Assembly (NCBI GenBank): GCA_041660045.1
Contig: JBAZXA010000005.1
Location: 212,198-276,197, forward strand
DNA length: 64,000 bases
Direction: 5' to 3'
Source of the DNA: WM-3-3 sp041660045
GTDB lineage: Bacteria; Pseudomonadota; Gammaproteobacteria; Methylococcales; Methylomonadaceae
The translations under genes were made by a program, and so were the position numbers. This document shows, piece by piece, positions 19,181-27,935 of the stretch (positions within the stretch are counted from its first letter, which is position 1; each line of letters opens with the position of its first letter). Below the pieces are notes generated by a model. It did no database searches and was not told where the DNA came from. It worked only from the letters and a program-made list of their open reading frames with translations.

Positions 19181-19538
19181 GTTTTTACATTAAAACCAAT
19201 TTGCTTCTGATTGCCATTGATAACTTTGGTATTACACCACAGAGTCCAGAAAACTAGCATATTTTTTCGTATATCTTGCCACTAGATTATCAATTTATAT
19301 AACGCTACCATCATAAAAAGCTCTGCCTTTACTAAAAACAGCTCTAAATCGTAGCCCTATTTTTCCAACCATAAATTAAAACACTAAAAAAGACGTTTTA
19401 GTTTTGACACGACACCTTCTATCATGTAAGAATTACACTGTCGTTTTAAAACTATCGACAGCTGATTCAGCTAAATTGAATCCCCTTTGAGGATAAGGGT
19501 AAGTACTTATTAAAATAATTAATTATGAGGGTATAAAC
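19181..19538. other. 358-base intergenic region upstream of the 63-residue membrane protein
   Basis: It is divergent space between the FAD hydroxylase and the small membrane protein. Apart from a candidate promoter at 19404-19432 it holds no ORF or strong hairpin that could be supported. Confidence 0.5.
19404..19432 (+). promoter_or_regulatory. Candidate promoter for the small membrane protein
   Basis: A perfect TTGACA (19404-19409) is followed after 17 bases by TAAGAA, a weak -10. The predicted transcript would carry a leader of about 100 bases. Confidence 0.35.
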
Positions 19539-19730
19539 ATGTCTGAAGTACAAGAAAAAGATAATTTTTGGTTATACATCGGCGGCTTAATCGCTTTAGT
19601 GGTCATATTAGTTTTCTTATTGAAAGGTCGGGAAACAGAACATTTGCAAAGTGGTGCTGTTGCACAAAGCAATGCTGAAGTTTTCCAAAAAATCGACTCT
19701 AAAAAAACCAACAGAACTACTGGTCAATAA
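19539..19730 (+). CDS. Small single-pass membrane protein, unknown function
   Basis: A 63-residue protein. Residues 1-10 are charged, residues 12-29 form one clear transmembrane helix (WLYIGGLIALVVILVFLL), and the rest is a polar tail rich in Gln, Ser, Lys and Thr. A GAGGG ribosome site stands at good spacing from the ATG, and it is isolated with its own candidate promoter and a downstream hairpin, so it looks like a real gene. No family was recognised. The predicted topology is N-in or N-out single-span; no function is proposed. Confidence 0.65.
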   Translation: MSEVQEKDNFWLYIGGLIALVVILVFLLKGRETEHLQSGAVAQSNAEVFQKIDSKKTNRTTGQ

Positions 19731-19739
19731 GTTTTATTT

Positions 19740-19784
19740 GGTGTCTCCAGGCGTGCTTATCAGCTGCGCCTGGGGATAACACCA
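19740..19784. terminator. Strong stem-loop between the small membrane protein gene and lpxD
   Basis: GGTGT...CCAGGCG pairs with CGCCTGG...ACACC around a 13-base loop. The genes converge here, so a terminator is likely, but neither strand has a clean T-run after the stem. Confidence 0.5.
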
Positions 19785-19794
19785 ATAAAAATAG

Positions 19795-20838
19795 TTAAGT
19801 CATCGTATTTTTAAGCGCATTAAGTTCCTCTTCCAATAGTTTTACTCGCTTTAATAGCTCCGGCAATTTACTAATTGCCACTTGCTCCTTATATGCTGTT
19901 TTCTTATCCTTAGCCGGACTTCCAAAGACTTGTGTCCCCGGTGCGATATTATTAGCCACGCCTGATCGGGCCATTACCGTGGCGCCCTTACCAATTGTTA
20001 CATGGTCAGCTATTCCGGCACTACCCGCTAAAATTACATAATCCTCAATATCACATGAGCCTGAAACACCCGTTTGGCCGCACATAATGACATGCTTACC
20101 AACTTTATTGTTATGGCCAATTTGTACCAAATTGTCAATTTTGCTACCCTCATCTATGTGGGTACTGCCTAACGCCCCCCGGTCGACACAAGTATTTGCC
20201 CCAATTTCAACATAATCGCCAATCACAACATTGCCAACTTGCGGCACTTTAACATGCCGATGCTGACGAAACTTATAGCCAAAACCATCAGCACCTATAA
20301 TTGCGCCTGAGTGTATAATCACGTTATCACCTATCACTACCCCGTCATAGATCACCGCATACGGATATATCTTGCAGTTTTTCCCTATACTGACATTCTG
20401 GCCAATATAGGCGCCAGCCAGAATCTCGCTATTATTACCTATACGAGTTTGTTCACCGATCACTGCAAAAGGCCCGATGTGTAAATTTTCACCGAGAATC
20501 ACATCCGCTTCTAATACGGCTTGCGGTGAAATAGTTCTGGGATAAGTTCGTTCAGGGTGTAATAACTCAACAGCCTTAATAAAACTAAGTTCTGGGTCTG
20601 GGCATACCAAAAGCGCTAAAGAATTGGGCACCTCGGCAAGGTTAAAATCTTCCGCAATAAAGCATGCTGTCGCCTTAGTTGTTTTTATATGATTGGCGTA
20701 GCGGCTATTGGTCAATTGCGTTACTTGCCCTTCTTGGGCTGTCATAATATCCGATGCCGACTCAATCATTAGGGTCTCAACACCCCCTTTTATTTCAGCT
20801 GCGCAATACTCAGCAAGTTGTTTTATAGTAACTGGCAT
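19795..20838 (-). CDS. lpxD: UDP-3-O-acylglucosamine N-acyltransferase LpxD
   Basis: The 347-residue protein has an N-terminal LpxD domain, a left-handed beta-helix made of hexapeptide repeats (about residues 100-310) and a C-terminal coiled helix. The catalytic His lies in LVQIGHNNKVG. In lipid A synthesis it adds the second 3-hydroxyacyl chain to UDP-glucosamine. Here it stands alone with 674 bases of non-coding DNA upstream, not in the usual bamA-skp-lpxD-fabZ-lpxA-lpxB cluster. It may be the only copy or a second paralogue. Confidence 0.93.
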   Translation of the reverse strand: MPVTIKQLAEYCAAEIKGGVETLMIESASDIMTAQEGQVTQLTNSRYANHIKTTKATACFIAEDFNLAEVPNSLALLVCPDPELSFIKAVELLHPERTYPRTISPQAVLEADVILGENLHIGPFAVIGEQTRIGNNSEILAGAYIGQNVSIGKNCKIYPYAVIYDGVVIGDNVIIHSGAIIGADGFGYKFRQHRHVKVPQVGNVVIGDYVEIGANTCVDRGALGSTHIDEGSKIDNLVQIGHNNKVGKHVIMCGQTGVSGSCDIEDYVILAGSAGIADHVTIGKGATVMARSGVANNIAPGTQVFGSPAKDKKTAYKEQVAISKLPELLKRVKLLEEELNALKNTMT

Positions 20839-21512
20839 ATTTCTCTCGGTTTTAAAGATTCTTGAAGTAGGCCTGCTTAAGCGCCAAATTTTTATCCGTT
20901 ATTTTCGAGGCCTAAATATAAACGCTTAACCATATAAGCTATACCATAGGAGGAAGACCTGATAATGCCAATCTTCCCAAAGTCTTACGGAAAAACAACA
21001 CGTTTACACTCACTTAATAACGGATTTATTATAACCAGATTCCTCGAGTTGGACTAAAAGACCACACACCCAACTCTGGCTGTGCTAGCAGGCACTAGAT
21101 TATCTCTGCAATCGTAAGTGCATGAACGCTAGTGCGCATAATTATCAACAATACAAAAAACTCTCCGCTTAGTTTAATAGCAGCCTAAAGAATCAATAGA
21201 AACCCTAAGCTATACCTTCGTTTTCAGTCCATTTTTTAGCTAATCCAACATCATTATTCTATTCACCCAACAATTTTTTAGCTGAAAAAACCTTTAAATT
21301 TCTTTAACGCAAAATTTACTCCACTTTAGCAAATTCAACTTACCGCACAATGCATATAAAAAATTAATCTATACTTCATAACAGAATGATGTGGAAGAAA
21401 TTGACTTAACATCAATTGTTCAAGCTGGCTATAACCTTTGCCTTCTCGGCAAAACCACTAAAAACCGCTTAAAAGTATTTTTTGAAACGCATTTTATGAT
21501 GAGATAAGTTAC
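20839..21512. other. 674-base intergenic region between lpxD and motA
   Basis: This is AT-rich divergent space serving lpxD (minus) and motAB (plus). A possible 30-codon ORF with an AGGAGG upstream lies at 20965-21057. No recognised RNA gene, no sigma-28 box (TAAA-N15-GCCGATAA) and no sigma-54 box could be found near motA. Confidence 0.5.
20965..21057 (+). CDS. Possible 30-residue ORF, doubtful
   Basis: An ATG at 20965 opens 30 codons to a TAA. An AGGAGGA sequence lies 10-11 bases upstream, a little far. The product is neutral, with no transmembrane segment and no recognised motif. Only the ribosome site and its place in a large gap argue for it; it may be chance. Confidence 0.15.
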   Translation: MPIFPKSYGKTTRLHSLNNGFIITRFLELD

Positions 21513-22367
21513 ATGTTTGTGATTATAGGTTACGTCGTTGTTATCGGTTGCCTACTTGGTGGCTATTTAGGCGCTGGCGGGCATTTAGCTGTGTTAGTAC
21601 AGCCCTTTGAGTTTATTATAATCTTCGGTGGTGCAGTAGGGGCGTTCATTGTTTCCAACAGTCCCAAGGTTATTAAGGCTTCTTTAGGCGCGCTTGGTTA
21701 TGCCTTTAAAGGTTCTAAATACAGTAAAGACTTGTATTTAGAAACCTTAACGCTGTTACATAAAACTTTCGTTAAAATTAGGCAACAAGGTTTGCTTTCA
21801 ATAGAAGGTGATATTGAAAACCCAGAAGAAAGCGCCTTATTTACTGCCGCACCAAAAGTATTGGCTGACCACCACGCAGTTGAATTTATCACGGATTATC
21901 TTCGCCTGATGGCGAATGGAAACTTTGATGTCCATCAAATTGATAACCTCATGGATTTAGATATTGAAACCCATCATGAAGAAGGCCATTTACCCATAAC
22001 CGCCTTAAACCGCCTTGCGGATGGCTTACCTGCATTCGGTATTATTGCCGCGGTAATGGGCGTTGTACACACTATGGAATCAGTAGACCAACCGCCTTCC
22101 ATTTTAGGCGGCTTAATCGGTGCCGCCTTGGTGGGTACATTTTTAGGGATTTTACTTTCCTACGGTTTTATCGGGCCACTGGTGGGCTTGCTTGAACAAA
22201 AACTGGGTGAATCAACTAAATATTATCAAAGCATTAAAGCTGGCCTAATTGCCGCTATGAATGGCTATCCACCCGCCACTTCAGTGGAATTTGCCCGTAA
22301 AGCCATGTTTGCCGCTGAGCGCCCTGCGTTTGCTGCGCTTGAAGAACATCTTAAAAATAATAAATAG
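21513..22367 (+). CDS. motA: Flagellar motor stator protein MotA
   Basis: The 284-residue inner-membrane protein of the E. coli-type (proton) MotA family begins MFVIIGYVVVIGCLLGGYL and has four transmembrane segments with a large cytoplasmic loop between the second and third. The motif LADGLPAFGIIAAVMGVVHTM contains the two prolines and the helix lining the proton path (LPAFGIIAAVMGV). It forms the stator with MotB, 20 bases downstream. No other flagellar or chemotaxis gene is present, so the rest of the flagellar regulon is elsewhere. Confidence 0.95.
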   Translation: MFVIIGYVVVIGCLLGGYLGAGGHLAVLVQPFEFIIIFGGAVGAFIVSNSPKVIKASLGALGYAFKGSKYSKDLYLETLTLLHKTFVKIRQQGLLSIEGDIENPEESALFTAAPKVLADHHAVEFITDYLRLMANGNFDVHQIDNLMDLDIETHHEEGHLPITALNRLADGLPAFGIIAAVMGVVHTMESVDQPPSILGGLIGAALVGTFLGILLSYGFIGPLVGLLEQKLGESTKYYQSIKAGLIAAMNGYPPATSVEFARKAMFAAERPAFAALEEHLKNNK

Positions 22368-22387
22368 CCTGTTGCTGGTAACTTAAA

Positions 22388-23371
22388 ATGGCTGAAAACC
22401 AACCAATTATCATCAAAAAAATTAAAAAAGGCGGACATGGCCATCATGGCGGCGCTTGGAAATTAGCATACGCTGACTTTGTTACGGCCATGATGGCTTT
22501 TTTCTTACTTATGTGGCTATTAGGTTCCACCGAACCATCGGTACGGCAAGGTATCGCGGAATATTTTCAAGATCCCTGGAAACCTTCTTTACGCGGCGGA
22601 GCCAACACCGGTGATGCCACCAGTTTAATACAAGGCGGCGGAGAAGATGTGACCCAATCTGAAGGCCAAGTTAAGTTAACTAACCAAGGCAAACAAGAAG
22701 TTGTTGCTGAAGCCAGTGATAAAGATACCGATGAAGATGCTGAGCGCCTGGATATTAACCATCTTAAAGAACTCAAAGAAAAAATAGATAAACTCATAGA
22801 AACCAACCCATTACTAAACCAGTTTAAAAGCCAATTAAAAATTGATATGACCGCGGAAGGCCTAAGGATTCAGATTGTCGACCAGGATAACCGGCCTATG
22901 TTCCGTACGGCTAGCGCTAAAATTGAATCCTATGCATCAGAAATTTTGGGACAAATGGCACCAATTATTAACGAACTGCCCAATCGGATTAGCATTTCTG
23001 GGCATACCGATAGTGTACCTTTTCCTGGTAATGGCCAAGGTTATACCAATTGGGAACTTTCTGCTGATAGGGCAAATGCAGCCCGTAAAGAATTAGTGCG
23101 TGGCGGCCTTAAGTCTGAGCAGTTCATGCGCGTGGTTGGCCTGGCATCTAGCGTGCCCTTGGATAAAGATAATGCCGCAGATCCGACCAACCGCAGAATT
23201 TCTATCATCGTCATGAATAAACGCACTGAAAATGCCATACTTGAGGGTTCTAGTTTTGAAGTATCCAGCCAAAACCCGCTCAATAAACAACTTTTAGAAA
23301 CATCACCAGATGCACCCGCAACAGAGGAACCTGCACCCGCAATTGAACCCGCGCCCGCACAAAAACATTAA
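22388..23371 (+). CDS. motB: Flagellar motor stator protein MotB
   Basis: At 327 residues, with one transmembrane helix containing the proton-binding Asp30 (YADFVTAMMAFFLLMWLL), a plug/linker, and a C-terminal OmpA-like peptidoglycan-binding domain (ISISGHTDSVPF... NWELSADRANAARKEL, about 195-265). The N-terminus is rich in His, Gly and Lys (KKGGHGHHGGAWK). The last 30 residues are Pro/Glu/Ala-rich, probably disordered. It anchors the MotA/MotB stator to the cell wall. Confidence 0.96.
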   Translation: MAENQPIIIKKIKKGGHGHHGGAWKLAYADFVTAMMAFFLLMWLLGSTEPSVRQGIAEYFQDPWKPSLRGGANTGDATSLIQGGGEDVTQSEGQVKLTNQGKQEVVAEASDKDTDEDAERLDINHLKELKEKIDKLIETNPLLNQFKSQLKIDMTAEGLRIQIVDQDNRPMFRTASAKIESYASEILGQMAPIINELPNRISISGHTDSVPFPGNGQGYTNWELSADRANAARKELVRGGLKSEQFMRVVGLASSVPLDKDNAADPTNRRISIIVMNKRTENAILEGSSFEVSSQNPLNKQLLETSPDAPATEEPAPAIEPAPAQKH

Positions 23372-23374
23372 ACT

Positions 23375-24124
23375 ATGCGCCCGCCTATAGCTTTCTTGGC
23401 ATTGCTTGCCCAGATTGCTTCAATAGCCGTCGCTATAGGCGTGTTTAAGCTTGGGCAAGTGTTTGCTATAGTCTTTCCTTTATGGGCTATGCTATGCCTA
23501 CAAGCCAGCCTAGCTGTGGGCATCAGCTTAAAACTAAAGCTACCGTCCTGGTGGCTAGCCATACAAGCTATCTTTGTACCCGCACTGGTTTTCAGCTATA
23601 GTTTTAAACTAAACCCCAGCGTCTACTTAGTCGCCTTCATAGTCATGTGGCTATTTTTTCGCAGTAACACCCAAGAGCGCGTGCCACTTTATTTATCTAA
23701 TCTAACCACTTATGAGCACGTTTTAAGCTTACTACCGGCACAACAAAACCTAAAATTTATTGACTTAGGTTCCGGTTTAGGTGGCATGCTAGGATTTTTA
23801 GCCCAAAAACGCACCGACTGTTTTTTTTATGGTGTTGAATCTGCACCTGCACCCTATGCAATTAGCTGGCTTAGGACAATCAAGCTGCCTAACGTCACAT
23901 TGCGTTATAAAAGCTTTTGGCAAGAAAATTTGGCGGCTTATGACGTGGTCTATGTTTTTTTATCACCCGAACCTATGCCGGCGCTTTGGCAAAAAGCCAA
24001 AACCGAAATGCACCCTGGCAGCTTATTAATCAGTAATTCATTTATTATCCCTGATCAACCACCCAACCAAACTTTAGTACTAGCTGATGCTCGACAAACA
24101 AAACTTTTTATTTGGCAGATTTAG
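23375..24124 (+). CDS. Membrane-anchored class I SAM methyltransferase, FAM173/ATPSCKMT-like
   Basis: The 249-residue protein starts three bases after motB. Residues 1-95 contain about four transmembrane helices. A class I methyltransferase domain follows, with the SAM motif FIDLGSGLGG at 128-137 and an acidic GVESAP at the end of strand two. The downstream pattern YDVVYVFLSPEPMPAL followed by HPGSLLISNSF resembles the eukaryotic FAM173 family (ANTKMT/ATPSCKMT), which trimethylates lysines in mitochondrial membrane proteins. This likeness is from memory of the family, not a search. Its 3' end overlaps the converging tpx gene by 17 bases. Substrate unknown. Confidence 0.75.
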   Translation: MRPPIAFLALLAQIASIAVAIGVFKLGQVFAIVFPLWAMLCLQASLAVGISLKLKLPSWWLAIQAIFVPALVFSYSFKLNPSVYLVAFIVMWLFFRSNTQERVPLYLSNLTTYEHVLSLLPAQQNLKFIDLGSGLGGMLGFLAQKRTDCFFYGVESAPAPYAISWLRTIKLPNVTLRYKSFWQENLAAYDVVYVFLSPEPMPALWQKAKTEMHPGSLLISNSFIIPDQPPNQTLVLADARQTKLFIWQI

Positions 24125-24626
24125 CAGACTCTTTCAAAATCGCCAAAGCTGCTTCATAATCGGGTTCATGTGCTATTTCGGCCACTAACTGGGTATATAT
24201 GACCTTATCGTCCCCATCTATAATAACCACCGCCCTGGCCGTTAAGCCCGCCAAAATAGAATCCAATAAATAAACCCCATAATCCCGGGCAAAATTAGAC
24301 CGAAAGCATGAAACAGCAATAACGTTTTTTAAGCCCTCACTCTCACAAAACCGGCTTTGTGCAAAGGGTAAGTCCGCAGACACAACTAACACTACGGTAT
24401 CACTAAAGTTAGATGCTTTCTCATTAAACTTTCGCGTTGAGGCGGCACAGGTTGGCGTATCCAGGCTAGGGACAACATTAAGCAGCTTTATTTTTCCGGC
24501 ATAATCAGCCAAACTCGTATCGATTAATTTACGGTTGGTTAATTTAAAATCCGGAGCTTTACTGCCGACTTCAGGCAATGTACCAGATAAATGTAACGCT
24601 TTACCTTGAAATGTAATAATACTCAT
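24108..24626 (-). CDS. tpx: Thiol peroxidase Tpx (atypical 2-Cys peroxiredoxin)
   Basis: The 172-residue peroxiredoxin has its peroxidatic Cys60 in the motif LDTPTCAASTRKF and its resolving Cys94 in SRFCESEG, matching the Tpx arrangement. It reduces H2O2 and organic hydroperoxides, usually with thioredoxin. A further Cys107 is present. It is separated from der by 31 bases and overlaps the 3' end of the opposing methyltransferase gene. Confidence 0.96.
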   Translation of the reverse strand: MSIITFQGKALHLSGTLPEVGSKAPDFKLTNRKLIDTSLADYAGKIKLLNVVPSLDTPTCAASTRKFNEKASNFSDTVVLVVSADLPFAQSRFCESEGLKNVIAVSCFRSNFARDYGVYLLDSILAGLTARAVVIIDGDDKVIYTQLVAEIAHEPDYEAALAILKESAKSAK

Positions 24627-24657
24627 AACCGCCTTTTAAGCCTTATCCACGAACATG

Positions 24658-26052
24658 TTACTTGCCTTTGTCCTTGGTGTTTTTTAACAACCGTTTACGT
24701 TTATAAGTTTGCCTAGGTGTCAGCTTATTTTTTAAACCTTCAAATGGGTTAGCCGGGGATTTAAATTCCAACCGTATGGGTGTCCCCGATAAATTTAATT
24801 TTTCGCGAAAATAATTAATTAGATAGCGCTTGTAGGAAGTCGGCAAACTATCCGTTTGTACGCCATGAATAACAACTATAGGTGGATTTCTACCACCTTG
24901 ATGGGCATATTTAAGTTTAATCCGCCTACCTGCAACTAAAGGTGGCTGATGGCTATCTGTGGCTTCTTTTAAAATGCGGGTTAATACCGGAGTACCCATA
25001 TTGAGCATAGCCGAATCGTAGAGCTCTTGGACGACATCAAACAAAGAACCAACGCCGCTACCATGTAATGCCGATATTGGATGCTTCTCGGCAAAATCAA
25101 GAAATGTCAACCTCAGTTCCATTTGCCGCTTTATTTTATCTTTTTGCTCAAGATTTAACCCATCCCATTTATTCAAGCCTATGACCAACGCTTTGCCGGC
25201 TTCTAATACCAAACCTAATAAATGCGCATCCTGATCGGTGACCCCTTCACTCGCATCAATTAGATAAATCACCACATTTGATTTCTCTATAGCCTGCAAA
25301 GACTTGATAATACTAAACTTTTCTATCACTTGAGAGACTTTTGACTTCCGGCGCATACCTGCAGTGTCTATCAAAGTAAATTGCTTACCGTGGCGCTCAA
25401 AAGGGATATAAATGCTATCTCGGGTAGTCCCCGGCTCATCAAACACTAAGACCCGCTCTTCGCCCAGCAAGCGGTTAATCAAAGTTGACTTACCTACGTT
25501 AGGGCGGCCTACAACGGCAATAGCAATGCCCTTTGCCGCGTCTTCACTAGCTATAATAGCTGGCGGCAATAAAGCATTAACCCTAAGCAATAATTCAGCT
25601 ATGCCCCGACCATGAGATGCAGCTATTTGCACGGGCTCCCCAGTAGCTAAACCGTAAAAATCCATGGCCGCCATGTCGGCATTAATGCCATCCACTTTGT
25701 TGGCAACTAACAGCACGGGCTTATTTTGCTTTCGTAAGGTATTGGCGATAACTTGATCGGATGCACTTAAGCCTTCACGGGCATCCACCATGAATAAAAT
25801 CACATCGGCTTCATCCAATGCGATCTGCACTTGTTGACGCGCCAAACTTTCTATACCTTCAGTTTGGTCTGTAATACCCCCAGTATCAACAACTAAGCAC
25901 GCCCGGTCACCATGCTTTATCCTGCCATATTGGCGGTCACGGGTTAAACCAGGGAAATCTGCCACCAAAGCTTCACGACTTTTTGTCAGATAATTAAATA
26001 GCGTAGATTTCCCTACGTTAGGGCGACCTACCAGAGCAATGACGGGTAACAT
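24658..26052 (-). CDS. der: Ribosome biogenesis GTPase Der (EngA)
   Basis: The 464-residue protein has two tandem GTPase domains with identical P-loops, GRPNVGKST at 9-17 and 182-190, each with NKxD (NKVD at 118-121; NKWD in the second), and a C-terminal KH-like domain with a basic tail (KRKRLLKNTKDKGK). It is needed for late 50S assembly. It starts three bases after the bamB stop in the conserved hisS-yfgM-bamB-der order. Confidence 0.98.
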   Translation of the reverse strand: MLPVIALVGRPNVGKSTLFNYLTKSREALVADFPGLTRDRQYGRIKHGDRACLVVDTGGITDQTEGIESLARQQVQIALDEADVILFMVDAREGLSASDQVIANTLRKQNKPVLLVANKVDGINADMAAMDFYGLATGEPVQIAASHGRGIAELLLRVNALLPPAIIASEDAAKGIAIAVVGRPNVGKSTLINRLLGEERVLVFDEPGTTRDSIYIPFERHGKQFTLIDTAGMRRKSKVSQVIEKFSIIKSLQAIEKSNVVIYLIDASEGVTDQDAHLLGLVLEAGKALVIGLNKWDGLNLEQKDKIKRQMELRLTFLDFAEKHPISALHGSGVGSLFDVVQELYDSAMLNMGTPVLTRILKEATDSHQPPLVAGRRIKLKYAHQGGRNPPIVVIHGVQTDSLPTSYKRYLINYFREKLNLSGTPIRLEFKSPANPFEGLKNKLTPRQTYKRKRLLKNTKDKGK

Positions 26053-26055
26053 GAT

Positions 26056-27246
26056 TTATCTAGCCTTTATAGCGGTAAGTGTGCCATTTTTGGAATATAC
26101 ATAAACCGTGTCATCAAATATTATAGGTTTTGCATCTATGGGTGCTTCGTTAATTTGAACCCTGCCCAGTAAGCGGCCATCTGTCACCGATAACCAATGG
26201 ATATAGCCCTCCAAATCACCGACGACGACGAAACGGCTATAAGGGCTGGGCGCTGTTAATTTTCTTTGATGCAAATCAGCTTGTTTCCAAAGCGATGCAC
26301 CATTACGTTGATCTATTTGCCAAACATCACTTTTAGAGTCTGCTAAATATAAATATCGCCAATCTTTACTGATTCCAGATGAGGATGATAGCGTTTCATT
26401 ACGCCATAAGACTTCTCCATCCGTCGCCGAAACCGCAGCCAGATTGCCTTGATAACTAGCGATAAACACAACCCCATCGTCTTCAATAGGATCAGCATCC
26501 AAATCTACTAAACGTTCAATCTCTGAACGTCCTGCTGGAATGGCTACACTGGTTTCCCAGAGGAATTTGCCATCATTGAGGCGTAAGGCAATCATTTTAC
26601 CATTATCGTATCCGCCTATCAGTTTATCATCAACAACCACCAAAGACCCGGTACCCCGCACACTTAATGCGGGTATATTCTGTTCATAACTCCAAAGCTT
26701 ATCACCGGTTTTTTCATTTAGGGCAAATACGGTACCATCAGTACTACGCACTGCAATTACCCCTCGGGAAATGACAGGCACTGAAAGGACTTCACTGGAT
26801 ATTGTGGCGTGCCACAGGACTTTACCTGTACTGCTTTCGATGGCTAGAACCTCGCCTTCGCTAGTGCCTAAGACTAAAAAACCACTTCCCACACCAGGGC
26901 CTGCTGAAAAATGTGCCTTAGTCTCAACTTCCCAACTCACATCCCCCGTCGTCAAGCTCCTGGCTTGAATTAAGCCTTTCCTGTCGGCAGCAAAAATTTT
27001 CCCATCATAGACCACAGGTACTAACTTTAAGGTCTGCTCATCGGCACCTACCCCAACGCTTTTTTTCCAAAGGACATCTATCTCAATTTCAGGTTTTAAT
27101 TCAGTTAAAGCGTTTGGCGGATCGGTATTATCCTCGCCCCCGGTAAAATAATCACTAATACCATCAATAGAATCGCTAAGCCCTGATAAAGCCGAGCAAC
27201 CTGTTAAACAAATTCCCGTTAATAAACAAGTCAATAAAAATCGCAT
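26056..27246 (-). CDS. bamB: Outer-membrane assembly lipoprotein BamB
   Basis: A 396-residue lipoprotein: signal peptide with lipobox LTGC, lipidated Cys17, then an eight-bladed PQQ-like beta-propeller with repeats of the type GKVLWHATI, GDKLWSYE, GKFLWETSV and GEVLWRNE. It supports BamA in folding outer-membrane proteins. Its ATG overlaps the yfgM stop by one base (TAATG). Complete. Confidence 0.96.
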   Translation of the reverse strand: MRFLLTCLLTGICLTGCSALSGLSDSIDGISDYFTGGEDNTDPPNALTELKPEIEIDVLWKKSVGVGADEQTLKLVPVVYDGKIFAADRKGLIQARSLTTGDVSWEVETKAHFSAGPGVGSGFLVLGTSEGEVLAIESSTGKVLWHATISSEVLSVPVISRGVIAVRSTDGTVFALNEKTGDKLWSYEQNIPALSVRGTGSLVVVDDKLIGGYDNGKMIALRLNDGKFLWETSVAIPAGRSEIERLVDLDADPIEDDGVVFIASYQGNLAAVSATDGEVLWRNETLSSSSGISKDWRYLYLADSKSDVWQIDQRNGASLWKQADLHQRKLTAPSPYSRFVVVGDLEGYIHWLSVTDGRLLGRVQINEAPIDAKPIIFDDTVYVYSKNGTLTAIKAR

Positions 27247-27893
27247 TATTTTATGCTTTCTACCTTTTCAGGTGCTACCAGATCATCCAGTTTAATTTGC
27301 AATAACGGTGATCGGCCACCATTTCTTAATGCATTTTGGTAAGCGGTACGGGCTTCGTCAAGACGATCCAAGGCAACGTAAAAATCCCCCACTAATTCAT
27401 CATAATTTGGCGCAAAGCCTGCTATGGTTGCCGGGTCAATTTTGTTGATCAGTTGCAAGCCTTGTTCATATTCCCCTGAGGCTAACATTAAACGGGCAAG
27501 CCTTATTTTTGCAATATGGCTAATTTCAGCATCTGCGCTGGCAGAAGTTTTTTCTAGGATCTGTTTAGCACCTGCCAAATCACCTTGTTTTACTTTTATC
27601 TTAGCTTCCAATAAAGCACTTAACGCAGAATAGGCTGTCGATTTGTATTGCTCTTGAGTGAGCATTGCCAATTTTTCGGCTGATTTATCATTATCTTCAA
27701 GTATCGCCTTTAATATTTGCCCATATTGGGTAGCCGCTTGTGCGGATTGGGTTGCCTTATAATTTTGCCAAAAATTCCAGCCTAGAATTAACACGCCACC
27801 CATTAATAAGCCGACAACGGTAGCTAAATAATTTTCTTTCCACCAACGTTTAAGTGCATCAACTTGAGCCTCTTCTGAATCGTAAATTTCCAC
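27246..27893 (-). CDS. yfgM: YfgM-type inner-membrane TPR protein
   Basis: The 215-residue ancillary SecYEG translocon protein has a short cytoplasmic N-terminus (YDSEEAQVDALKRWWKENY), one transmembrane helix at about residues 22-42 and a periplasmic TPR-like domain. In E. coli YfgM works with PpiD in handing over secreted proteins. The start codon is GTG at 27893, with an AGGGAAA stretch upstream; no nearby ATG fits better. One-base overlap with bamB. Confidence 0.93.
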   Translation of the reverse strand: MEIYDSEEAQVDALKRWWKENYLATVVGLLMGGVLILGWNFWQNYKATQSAQAATQYGQILKAILEDNDKSAEKLAMLTQEQYKSTAYSALSALLEAKIKVKQGDLAGAKQILEKTSASADAEISHIAKIRLARLMLASGEYEQGLQLINKIDPATIAGFAPNYDELVGDFYVALDRLDEARTAYQNALRNGGRSPLLQIKLDDLVAPEKVESIK

Positions 27894-27935
27894 GTCTCGT
27901 TTCCCTAATTTTTAAAAATTTATATTTGGCTGGTT

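Noticed and set aside
21380..21512. Sigma-28 or sigma-54 flagellar promoter for motAB
   Set aside because: No TAAA-N15-GCCGATAA or GG-N10-GC pair at proper spacing was seen.
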